Shown here piece after piece: positions 34,901 to 47,032 of a stretch of DNA of 64,000 bases (its first letter is position 1; the number at the start of each line of letters is the position of its first letter). The notes under the pieces were generated by a model. That model ran no database searches. It was not told where the DNA came from and saw only the letters and a program-made list of their open reading frames with translations. The translations under genes were made by a program, and so were the position numbers. Source of the DNA: Datnioides undecimradiatus (taxonomy: Eukaryota > Chordata > Actinopteri > Lobotiformes > Datnioididae); assembly GCA_008933995.1 (NCBI GenBank), contig WARS01000090.1, forward strand, positions 1,745,501 through 1,809,500, in the 5' to 3' direction.

Positions 34901-37900
34901 CTGCAGCCACATTTGCTAATTCACTCTGACTGATTATTCAAACTCTTACGCTGGCACTGTGATCAAATATTTATCAGATTAACATCTACAGTATTTGAAA
35001 ATAGTTCCCTACTCAGTAACATATCCATAAATTCAATGTCGTTGCTCTTTTTAGACCCGAGTCCTGAATTTGTCGGTGCTAATTGCGCTTCATATGCACA
35101 AAGTCACCTGACATTACATATTCTTATTGCTGTACATCTTCTGGTGAACCGCAAGTGGCCTCTCTCTACTTGGTTGTCTTGTTTGAATACGTGTTCGATT
35201 AGGTTTCTGGTGGGCTAGTGGATATCAGTGAAGTGGAGATCGGGCATCCGGGACAAGACCCCTCCGTGCGCCCGTGCGCTGGTAATTGTTTACGGGCTTT
35301 ACGTCAGGTTACAATTCAGATAATCTCTATTAATAGATATCCGCGCATAATCCAAGATTAACAGTAAAAACCATGTGATAAAAAGTCTTCAGACGTTTGC
35401 TGATGGGTTGCCAATGTTCGGCCAATGTGTTCTGCCTCTTTTGCTCTGCACGTGGACTGTTCACCTGTGCGCAGCCAAATCCTGCTCAAACTTGATTGGT
35501 CAATACTATCTGGGCTACAAACACGAACCAAGACGCTTGTACTCGTACTGCTGCCGACAGATTTGTCTGCAGAGATGTGATCTATTGGGTGCAGTTCAGT
35601 TGGAGACTTACAACTTTGGGTTTAACACAAATTGTCTTTATGTGCAAAATTGCCACCTCTGAAAACAACCATGTATACACAGACAGAATGAAAAAGATGA
35701 AACTGCTGCCGTGCTATGTTACCTTCCCTTCCCTCAGTAACTGCTGTCAATGTGTCTGAACTGCTTAACCCTCAGCCCGGACGGTGCAGCTGCAGAGTGA
35801 CCAGCAGTAAACCGTGATCTGACAAATCCCAAGAGTCAGTTTGTTTGAAGGTAAAGTCAGAAAAAAGTGTGCTGAGTCAACAGGATGAGAGGGGGGAGAG
35901 GGTGCAGAGTGCTGGTGCACAGTTTATGAAACTATCTGGCCATATCGTACCGTCAGTACTGTCTCAGTTTAATTAATTTAGGGGATCTAAAACCTGCATA
36001 CATGTATAGTTAATTTATTAGATGAGATGAACTGAGGGACTTCGCATGCACCGCTGTCACGTGGAAGCGAATGGAGTTAATGTGCATCAGCGAGGCAGGC
36101 GCGTTCTGGGTGGCGTAAGCCAGACGAGGCAACGGCATCGAGCGCATCTGCTGCCTATATCTCCCCCTGGCACAGAGAGCGTCAGCCTGGGCGCAGTCAA
36201 TGACGAGTGCTCAGCCCGAGCATCCACTGGTGTCCATCACTCGACAAGACTCGATTACTCATTTAAAGCATCGCTCACTTCAATCCAGCCGTTCCCACTT
36301 CCTCTCTGACTGTCCACTTCTTCCCCAGCTGATTGAGGGTTTCCATTTCAGGTTGGCTGGAGCTGTTCTGGTTGTTGAATAGCGTCACGAGACCACATGT
36401 CTATCTATGTTGCACACAGCAGTATACTGTGCATACTCTACTGTCTATAATACACCAATCTGTGTGCTTTTCAGCTGTGTCTGATGTTATAATACTGTAA
36501 TATAACACAATAATAACACAACCTCAGGGAGTGACCCTTTGCTAGGCCCCGTCCCCGCTAATAGCTGTTGCTAGGTCTGTCAAGCTGTCCATCCCTGCAC
36601 ATCATAAATGCAGTTTACAATCATAACGTGGCAGATTTACTGTTGGGAATTCATTTTAAAACAATTATAATTTTACCCAGCTAATTAACCTAAAGTCAAA
36701 GGCAGGCTGTCATGTGCTTTACCATGCATACTGTCAAACTGTATATTCAACTTTTAGGGCTTTATGGCTTTTTAGGATGAGTGTTTACCCCAAGCGTTAT
36801 GCTAGCTTGCAGAGTGAGCTCAGCAAAGACAGAGCTGCTAACGTTAGCTTCGCCTCGGATAAGAAGGAGGTCTGGCTCTGACAAAGGGGTGAAATCCTAC
36901 ACAGAGAGATGAGATATATGTATTTTTGTGTTTTTAGCGTCACATCGTACCGCATAAAGCACTTTTAGGAAAATCTGTCCAGTTGGCAGCCATCTTGGAA
37001 AGACACTGCAGGCTAACAAGATCAGGCTCCTACCATAACGTCACCGTCCGTGGTCACCAGGACATGACAACTGCAGGCAAAACCAATTAAAAACGCTTCA
37101 AACTTTCGGTGACTTTGCCCCAAAATAAGATTTAAAACACCTTATTTCCCACAGTTTTTACTTACTGCTCCCTTATAACATCTCTGGCATAGCCTGGGTC
37201 TTTATAAGCTAACATGCTAACATTCACATGTATAGTTTTAGCACGTTTTATCATAGTGTTTAATCCATTTTGTTGCAGAAAACCAAATGCACATGCTGGC
37301 CTGCAGTGCCTTGTTATGGCTGCACAGCAGTGAGCTGTGTATATATTAGTGTATAATTCTGTATCTTTTCGACGCACCAGTGGTGAAACGGCGAGCATGT
37401 GTTTCTGATTCGCATTCAGGAAGAGCTCAGCGACGTGAAGTGGAACCTTTGAGTGTTGATGTGTATAAAACACCTTGTTTACATGAAGGTTCAGTGGGCT
37501 TCTTGCGGTTCTACATCACATCCGCACATGTACTCGCTCCGTCTCGTGGGAAATCGGGCTTCATGCTTCTTGGAACAGTAATTAGCAGTATTTTTTTTTT
37601 ATCTGCAGGCCCTTTGAAGGCTTCAGGAACACAGCCTCAGCATTCTGCAAATTTAATTTTCAGTCTCCCTCTTCCAGTCGTTCACTCTTGTATTATATCG
37701 CTTTTTCTGGTGATTCTTTTGCATTTCTGCTTCAGACAGGACTGTTTTCCTCATCCACACTCAGCCCTAATACCTGTCATGAGAGCTGCTTGTTCTTTCT
37801 CTTCACACACCCAGCCTGGCATTTAGACCGGATTGAGTCTGAGTTAGCTAACACCGGCTTGTAACAGTAAATATTAAACACATCCAGCTGTCGCAGTGAG

Positions 37901-39940
37901 ATGGCCGTCTGCTCTGCTGCTTTGTACCCCCCTTTTTACAGGCTGCTCTGCATTGTGTCAGGCTTAAAAAGTTATAGCAGCGAAGCATATTGCAGAGGGG
38001 GACTGCAGCCACTCAAACACAGCGAGATACTGTAGATGCAAATAGGTCAACGGAGTACAAAATGGGGGGAGGGAGTGGGAGAAAACAGTGGGAAAGTGGT
38101 GAACTATTCTTTCCGTGCAACATGTTTTGAAGGAGTTGAGACTGAAATAAGAGTAAATGGAGGTGGAATGACAAACTACTCAACACACTGGATTTATTCA
38201 TTCATTCTTTCGCCCACTTACGGTTAACCTACCCGCCACCGGAGTGAAGAGCATCCTACACGCTGCAAGATGCATAAATGTTGCTGCTCCTGATTCAAAC
38301 CGTCTTTGTTGTTAGCTCCGCCGCTCACCTCAACGTGAATAGAGCGACGTTGCAGAGTTATCGGCGGTGTTGCATGCTTGTGTGCTAGCTGAACGGTCGG
38401 CCTTGAATGAACTGAAATGAAATCTGGTGCAGATACTCAGGCTCCTCTGAAGATGAGCTGTAATACTTTTGGTGACGCGTAGACATTTCTGTCTCACGCC
38501 GTCACCGAGTTCAAAACTTCATTGTTAAAATGCAAATGTACAAAGCTAGTGCTGCTTGTGTGTAACGCCAGTTTGCAAATGTGCTAACATGCTAAGCTAT
38601 ATTTGCAAAAACACAGCATTTTACATGCAAAACATCTACAAGCTAGCATTCTCGCTGTAAGCTTAGAGCATTGCCCTGCTTTGCTTTCTTAAAATGAACT
38701 TTTGGCAGTGCTGTGAATGTATTTCCTGGCACTGTTTTGTCAGTAAATGCAGACGCTTTTTTCTTAATTTCCATATCTTGCTCCCTGAATGTGTCAGCCT
38801 TGACAAATTAGATGATTTCCACCAACTTGTTATAATTTATCTGCCTTTTAGCATCGTCTCTTAAAATCAAAATCTCCTTTGCAATTGATTCCCCGCCTGT
38901 AACGGCCTCAACATTACGCTGTGCAAACTCTTTCACTCAGTGTTCTACGTTCACACGACCACGTTGGTAAGTTAAGTGGCACAGTTAGCAACGTGCATCC
39001 CCTGATTTATCAACATCTCCCGTCAGATGTCTTTATATATCCACCACGGTCTCCAAACGTGTTATATTCCTGCCATTCTTGTGTTTCTGTCGCTAGCAGA
39101 CCTTTGTTAGTTGTCTGTGTCATCCATAACCTGCGAGTCAGTCCCTCCGTGTTTCCAGTCTTTAGCATTAGCCTGACTGTCTGCATGTTCCTTGGCTGGG
39201 AAGAGTGTTGGTGCTGAAAGGTGTAACAGACGTTAGCAGCGGCCTGAGAACTGGTTCCTGATTTGTGTGGGAGGAAATGATGACAGCGGCGACTTGAAGG
39301 TTCGTCAACGCTCTCCGGCGGCCAAGCACCTGTCATTGGTGTTGGCAGTCGAGGAGGGACCGTGGGGCTGAGAGAGGGGGAGGACGTCAAGAAGCCATGG
39401 CGAGCGGGCGGAATAACTCAGGCCACCATTTGAAACCAAACTCCCTCTCTTTCACCTCTTTTTGTTTCCCTTCACGCTCTCGCCGTCTGCCAACTTTCCA
39501 CTTCTCCCTCAGCCTCGCTCTCGCCGCCTTTTTTCTCACACACGGTCGCTCTCTCTCGCTCACTCGTACACATTCCCATGCAGAGAAGTGAAGTTTGCAA
39601 ATTGCAGCTAAACTCCCACATCCCGTTCTCTCTCCTTTGCTCTCCATCCCACTTGCCTTACCCTAAATATCCCTCGCTCTATTTTTAAATTGCTCTCTTT
39701 CCTCTTTGCCCTCGCTTTGTCCTCCTAGTGCTCACTTTTTCCATCTCCTTATTCTCTTCTCGTCGCTCTCCGAGGAAGCACGCTCGTGCACAGTTCTTGG
39801 CAGGGCACAGTTAGACTGTCACACACACTCTCTGGGCAAGGCTCCTTGTCAGTACACATGAGTTCAATTGGTCTCCTTGCTCTGTGCCGGGCACTGGAAA
39901 TATGTTCCCTGTGCCACGCTCTGCAGAAACATGCACAAGT

Positions 39941-39976
<36 letters not shown>

Positions 39977-40159
39977 TATATGAACCGTTTTAACCATGTG
40001 TGTCCGTCTCTTCCAGCTCTGCACGAGTTCCCCACAGACCTGTTCACACACAAAGAGCGAACAGAGGGAGCTGTGGCCCTGCACGTGCTCTGTGTAAGTT
40101 TACCTTCACCTACACAACTCTGCATTCGTGTGTGCGCGCAGGTGTGTGTGTGTGCGCGC

Positions 40160-40200
<41 letters not shown>

Positions 40201-43200
40201 GCGAAACACATCAGTGAGCCACACAGTTTCACTAAGTGACGTTCCTGCATACTCTCCCCCCGCTGCTTTTAATACTCACTAAAGCGTCAAATGTTTTTAT
40301 TAATACGCGACAGAAAATAGTCCCCACTCAATGCATTGTTAACTCCATTTGAGAAAAGCTCTGGTGCTCCACTGTTTGAGGAAATGAAACTATGTAATCG
40401 TGCCCTGTTTGTTCAGATTTATGTCTCTGGTGCAAACCGCGGGGCTTGGGGGGCGGGGGGTGAAAACCACAGCGAGGGAACACAGTGTTTTGGTGTAATG
40501 ACGGGATTTGTTGACGGCATGATCGAGAAAAACATCCACCGCATTATTTACAAAGATAGTCTGATTTATTATATTTTATTCAACACATGCTTCTTGTTTC
40601 TCGAACCCGCTGTGCATAACTCACCACTTACAGTTCAGTCTCGACACCCAGATTCGAGTGTGTTAAGCTGGTAGCGGCTAATGTAGCCCCGAGCCTCAAA
40701 CACAGATGATGAGCGGCCTGCGGAGGGCTTGTGAACTCACTTCTTTCTACGTCCACGCCCCCAGATTCGTGTCTTGTTCATGCTCGTGGTCTTCAGGCCT
40801 AAGGTGGATAGACAGATAGATAAACATTATTCAGCCCAAACTGGGAAATTTCCACATTGCAGCAGCAATTTACAAGCGTTCAACATGACAAATGTACAAA
40901 AAAACAAGTATTTACAAGAGATAAAAGAGATAAATATATAAAAATAAAGTTTGCTGAATGTTAACGGTGGCCCAGAAGTTTGCAAGTACAAGCTGTCATC
41001 ACAGCTTGTCATCTGTCGCACACAGATGAGGAGTTACAAAGTCTTATTGCTTGTAACTAATAAATAATAAATACATAAACAGCAGTACTCACAAACACTT
41101 TAACGCCTTTGGAGCTGCAGCATGATAATCAAGAAACATCACAGACCCTTCTCATTAATGTACAGTTTTTATTAAATCGGAGAATAATTGCTGTTGTTAT
41201 TATGCAAAGCAAGGTTAAACACATGGTACCAATGTAAATACAGGAGGAGACGGCATCGCCTCTCCTCTCCTCTCTCCTCTCTTGCCTCTCCTCTCCTCTC
41301 CTCTCCCTTCCTTCTCCCTCCTCTCCTCCTCTGCCCTGATCTCCCCTCCTCTCCTCTCCTCTCCTCTCCTCTCTTGCCTCTCCTCTCCTCTCCTCTCCCT
41401 TCCTTCTCCCTCCTCTCCTCCTCTGCCCTGATCTCCCCTCCTCTCCTCTCCTCTCCTCTCCTCTCTTGCCTCTCCTCTCCTCTCCTCTCCCTTCCTTCTC
41501 CCTCCTCTCCTCCTCTGCCCTGATCTCCCCTCCTCTCCTCTCCTCTCCTCTCCTCTCTTGCCTCTCCTCTCCTCTCCTCTCCCTTCCTTCTCCCTCCTCT
41601 CCTCCTCTGCCCTGATCTCCCCTCCTCTCCTCTCCTCTCCTCTCCTCTCTTGCCTCTCCTCTCCTCTCCTCTCCCTTCCTTCTCCCTCCTCTCCTCCTCT
41701 GCCCTGATCTCCCCTCCTCTCCTCTCCTCTCCTCTCCTCTCTTGCCTCTCCTCTCCTCTCCTCTCCCTTCCTTCTCCCTCCTCTCCTCCTCTGCCCTGAT
41801 CTCCCCTCCTCTCCTCTTCCTGTCTCCTCTCTCCTCCTCTGCTCTCCTCTCCTTTCCTTCTCCCTCCCTCCCTCTCCCCTCTCTCCTCTCTTCTCTCCTC
41901 TCCTGTCCTCCCCTCTCCCCTCTCTCCTCTCTCCTCTCCTCTCCCTTCTCCCCTCCTCTCCTCTCCCTCTCTCATCTCCTGTCCTCCCCTCCTCTCTCCT
42001 CTCCTCTCCTCTCCCTCCTCTCCTCTACCCTCCTCTCCCTTTCCTCTCCTCTCCTCTCCTGTCCCCTCCTCTCCTCTCTCCTCTCCTCTCCTCTCCTTCC
42101 CTTCTCCCCTCCTCTCCTGTCCCCTCCTCTCCTCTCTCCTCTCCTCTCCTCTCCTTTCCTTCTCCCTCCTCTCCTCTCCCCTCCTCTCCTCTCCTCTCCT
42201 CTCCTCTCCTCTCTCCTTTCCCTTCTCCCTCCTCTCCTCTCCCCTCCTCCTCTCCTCTCCTCTCCCCTCCTCTCCTCTCCTCCTCTCCTCTCCCCTCTCC
42301 TCTCCTCTCCTTTCTTCTCCCTCCTCTCCTCTCTCTCCCTCTCCCTTTCCTTCTCCCCTCCTCTCCTCTCCTCCTCCTCCTCCTCCTCTCTCCCTCTCCT
42401 CTCCCTCTCCCTCTCTCCTCTCTCCTCTCCCCTCTCCTCTACCCTCCTCTCCTTTCCTCCCTCCCTGTCCCCTCTCCTCCTGTCCTCCCCTCCTGTCCTC
42501 ACCTTCTCCCTCCTCTCCTCCTGTCCTCATCTCCTCTCTCCTCTCCTCCTACCCTCTCCTCCTGTCCTCACCTCCTCTCCCCTCCTCCTCTCCCCTCCTC
42601 TCTCCTCTCCTCTCCTCTCCCCTCTCTCCCCTGTCCTCCCTCCTCTCCCCTCCCTCTCCTCTCCTCCCTCTCTTCTCCGGCCCTCTCCTCTCTCTCTCCC
42701 TGTCCTCTCCTCTCCTCTCTCTCTCTTCTCATTCCTCCTCCTCCCTCTCCTCTACTGTCCTCTCCTCTCCTCCCTCCCCTCCTCTCCCCCTCCCCTCCTC
42801 TCCCTCTCCTCTCTTCTCCCCTCTCCTCCCCTGCACTCCCCTCCTCTCTTCCTCCCTCTACTCTCCTGTCTCCTCTCCCCTCCCCTCTCCCTGTCCTCTC
42901 CTCCTCTCTCTCCCCTCTCTCCTCCTCTCCCTCTCCTCTCCTCTCCTCTCCCTCCTCTCTCCCTCCTCTCCCCTCTCCCTCTCCCTCTCCTCCTCTCTCT
43001 CCCCTCTCTCTCCTCTCCCTCTCCCTCTCTCCTCCCTCTCTCTCTCCTCCTCTCCTCTCTCCTCCTCTCCCCTCCTCTCCTCTCCTCTCCTCTCCTCTCT
43101 CCTCTCCCCTCCTCTCCTCTCCTCTCCTCCCTCTCCTCTCCTCTCCTCCTCCTCTCCTCTCCTCCCTCTCTCCTCCTCCCCTCCTCTCCTCTCCTCTCCT

Positions 43201-46200
43201 TTCCTCTCCTCCTCTCCCCTCCTCTCCTCTCCTCTCCCACGGCAGTATCTCATCGGTTCAGCACACGCATCACCAGCCCTCCTGGCCTCTCCGGCGTGGC
43301 CCAGCAGGGGTCACTATGCGAGGTCAAGGCTATGATGGAGCGCCTCTGCCGTCACTCTCGTATGACTGGCACAAGGCAGCGTGCAGAATGTTCCCGCACT
43401 TGATGACCCATGTCATGTTGCGCCGTTGCTAATGGTCTCTGGGAGTCTGACTGTAATGGAAGCTCCTGCCAGCAGAGCAGCTTCTCCCGGGAACTTGGCT
43501 GTGCATAAACAGACAAAGAACCACCGAATGGACCATTTTGCCATGTACATGTCTGACATTAGAGGCAATGTCACTACTTACAGGTCAGCCACCCTCTGAG
43601 GTAGCCTACTCCTGCTGCAGGAGGGCAAGTGGAAGTAACCTTTTCTAGGCGGTTTATGTAAAAACAACAAAAAAAAGCCAAAAATAAAGTGATGTGTCAT
43701 TTCATAGCAGGTGTTACTGTACTTTGTGGAGAGAATAGCAATCTGTGAGTCAGGGCCCGTACCTGCAGAGTATACCGGGTGTATTTATAAATGTGTACTG
43801 GATGCAAAATAGGCCAGTCCTGAGTCCTGAGGCATGTATTTGAACTGTGACATGCAATCCATCCACCGACATTTCCCCCAAACTGGGTCTGGGCTGTCGT
43901 ATGTGGGCGGCGGGCAGGCCAAGTGCAAGGTCTTAAACTGAGGCTACGGCTGACGTGTGGAAATTACTAATAAAGTTAATTCTGGATATTGTAAGACGTA
44001 AACTTCTTAACTTAAAGTCCACTTATTAGCTTTATTCTGAGCTTTCACGTCTTCGTTATCAATCAAAACTGGTCTCAAATCACTGATAAAGATCATTTAT
44101 TGCTTTATTGTTATTGGATCCTTTGCGATGCTGCAAATCAAGATCAGTCAGAGCGTCAGTGAATCAGCCTAAGAGTGGAAAACAACAAGAGCAGGATGCA
44201 AAAAGTAAGCAATAAAACATTTAACAAGAATTTACATGTCTCTGAATGTACTTTACTAATTATTACAACGTTAAAATCAAATGTTAATGGTGTTTCATCT
44301 GTTGAGGAGCAGATGGTGACTCACGTGGGACCTGAAAGACAAAGTTTAGGACTTTCACTTTGTTTTTCTGGGGCTTTGAATTTCAAAAAGAAGACCCGAG
44401 ACTCACGTGACTTGCTAAACAACAGCTCTGTCCCACCTCTGCTCTGCACTGAGCAGCCAGGATATATTCAATGGTATAAATGTGCTGGCAGCGCTGTCTC
44501 TCCACCTGACGTAAAGACCAGACGTAAAGCTCAATCTCGCCTGCTTTTATGAACAGGAAGTAGACGATCAGGTCTTTGAAAGGCTTTGTTACGACACAGC
44601 GTGAGAACATCCAGGCCTGGCTTTGTTGAGGCGTTCGCTGTCAGTCTGTCATCACTACCTGACATGTTCTCACTTGATCATCGCCGTCCGTCTTTCATCT
44701 CCACCCTCTCTCCGCGCTCTGTGTTGTATACAGTGGGATTTCATGCAACGATGCACCGGGACAATTTGATTCTGCTCAGGACAAGGATTTTAAATGAGGC
44801 TGCGCAGAGATCGTGCTTTGTCGCGTCAGTCAGTGATGAAATGAAATGTGCGGCAGTAAAAGTGCTGGAAACTGAATCCAATGCAATAACAGACTGGAGA
44901 CTTAATGTAATCCATTTAGTGTCACGTGTGGAATAATGCAACGAAGAGGTGAATTCACAGGGGAGCTGTAGCGTTTCATTTAGGGATAACAAATGCACGC
45001 TGGATTATTTTGCATTATGTGTCTCCTTAACTTGGACCCGTATCTCGGCGCTCCAGGTCAGAGGTCACGCTGCTTTGCTCCGTCTGTTCGGATGGTTTAT
45101 TCCAGCAGGGGAATAAGAAAAAGCCACAAACATAACCTCTGCCCCCCCCTTTTTCAATGTCAGTGTGTTTAAAAAGTGGAAAACTAACTTCCCTATTTTA
45201 AAATGTAAAACAAAACAACAAAAAAATCCGGTCCCACCGTGATGTTATTCATGAATTTTAAATGTCCGAGCCGCTAATGTACCGCGCCGCATTTGCATGG
45301 GATCACTTCCCTGAATCTTTAGCCCTCAATTACTCGACCCACTGTTTCATTTTTCATGGCAATTTGCATCTAAATTTAATGCAGCGTTCAGAGCAGAGAG
45401 GTGTTTCTTTGCTGTAACACTCGGGGGGGGGGGGGGAAACGTACAGAGATCTGCTCCAAACGCAGGCCGAGGTACCGGCGGATAAATCAGAGCTAGCTCG
45501 TTCAGCGGTGCGGCTGCTGGAACCCGTCTCGGCATGGACTCTTCACCCTGTCGTATCACACGTGCACATCGCATCGAGCCCCGTGTTCGTACCTCGCTGA
45601 TCCCCGTAATATTTATCTCTCTCTCTCCATTTGCAGACCATTTACATGTTCTGCGCCCTGGCCCTCGTCTGTGATGACTACTTCGTCCCGTCCCTGGAGA
45701 AGCTGTGTGAGGTAAGAGTGTGAGGTCCTGCGAACTTCCAGATCTTACATATTTCTTCCAGAAATTAAAACATTAATGACTCAACGAGCCAAAAAAAAAA
45801 AAGGAAAACACGTGAATTTTTAAGAGATTTACACTCAAACGCTCCCACGTTGCACTACGATACACCGCTGTGTTTCAAAAATCAAAAATACCAGGTTACA
45901 AATGAGACATTATTCTAACATTTGTTTCAGCATAATTTCTCTTATTATACATTTAAATACATATCAGACACATTTTAGACCCCCAAGCAGGAGAGAGAAG
46001 GAAGCTAAGTTTGCATTTATATCCTTATAAAGTGCTTTTTCCTCCTCATTTCCCTGCGTAAATGTTAGCAAAACTAGTTATTTGTATATTTGTATATTGT
46101 TTTAAAGTACGGTCTTACGTCTGGATCTGTCCCTGTCTTAAGGCGTTGCTAATTCACAGTTAAAAGAAGAGAAGAATAGAAATTAAGATTCATTTTTATT

Positions 46201-46827
46201 GAATTACTACATTTTTATTTCTCCTGGACCGACACGTCGTCAGGTTTGATTGACTGATTGGTAAAATATTGGATTTACTTGCATTTAAAAAGTCTCTCAC
46301 CTGCAAGTTTCCGTGGAACTGAAACAAACTGTTTTGTTGCTTCTGTCTCGCAGCGTCTCCATCTCAGTGAGGACGTGGCAGGCGCCACCTTCATGGCCGC
46401 CGGCAGCTCGGCCCCTGAGCTCTTCACCTCCATCATAGGTACCCGCCGCAGCCGGCCCCTCCCTCTCTTTACCGCCGCGTGCTTTAGCAACGTTAGCTGC
46501 ATTAGGGAGGGAGCGTGCACTGCGTGCATTTTAATGGCCGGGCTTTTATCCCGAGACACGTGCGGTGAACAAACACTATACTGAATCACATTAAAGTCAT
46601 GTTATGTAATAAGCGTGGCCGTGTTCAGCGTAATATATCTGTCTGAACCAACAACACGACGCGCATTCACTTCAAAGGCGGGGCGGCCATGTTTCATTAC
46701 TGCGTTCTTCATATAAAAATCTAATTATACACACAGGCTGGGTTTAAGGGATTCCACTTTCTTCCCATATGTATAAAAAATTAATGTAAATTCAGGTTTT
46801 ATTTGCCTTTCTCTTTGTTTTTCTGCA

Positions 46828-46866
<39 letters not shown>

Positions 46867-46998
46867 GTGTGAGATCTATGACCAATACGGCCGAGTTATT
46901 TACATATGTTTTGACAGTTGTGCGACATCTGCTTTGCAGCGCTGCAGATGCTCTGCTGCAACTGGAAATGTCAAATAGTGTTCAGCGTATCGTCTTTG

Positions 46999-47032
<34 letters not shown>

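Larger units (their letters stand above)
19397..40016 (+). other. slc24a3: slc24a3 intron 2, 20.6 kb
   Basis: The largest intron of the gene. It holds many (CA)n/(GT)n tracts, a (GA)15, dispersed-repeat remnants (~21040-21345), a GATCCT hexamer repeat, and homeodomain-rich patches at 23105-23290, 29825-30190, 30285-30470 and 32530-32720. No additional coding exon is recognised, including in 30669-31049, which stays open but has no family match. Long first or second introns of this gene are also found in mammals. Confidence 0.8.
40094..45636 (+). other. slc24a3: slc24a3 intron 3, 5.5 kb
   Basis: Dominated by simple sequence: the (GT)n above, a minus-strand LINE tail (40807-41010), the ~2-kb pyrimidine tract (41259-43238), a G14 run at 45423-45436, and a two-octamer patch at 45235-45385. 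No coding exon inside. Confidence 0.85.

Noticed and set aside
41172-42530. 452-codon minus-strand frame of Glu/Arg/Gly repeats
   Set aside because: Same simple-sequence tract read on the purine strand; no protein features.
42752-43253. Minus-strand Glu/Arg-rich frames of 131-162 codons
   Set aside because: Composition artefact of the same tract.
41742-43403. 553-codon plus-strand frame rich in Leu/Ser/Pro
   Set aside because: Lies almost entirely in the CTCCT polypyrimidine tract, where stop codons cannot easily form. Pure low-complexity translation inside slc24a3 intron 3.
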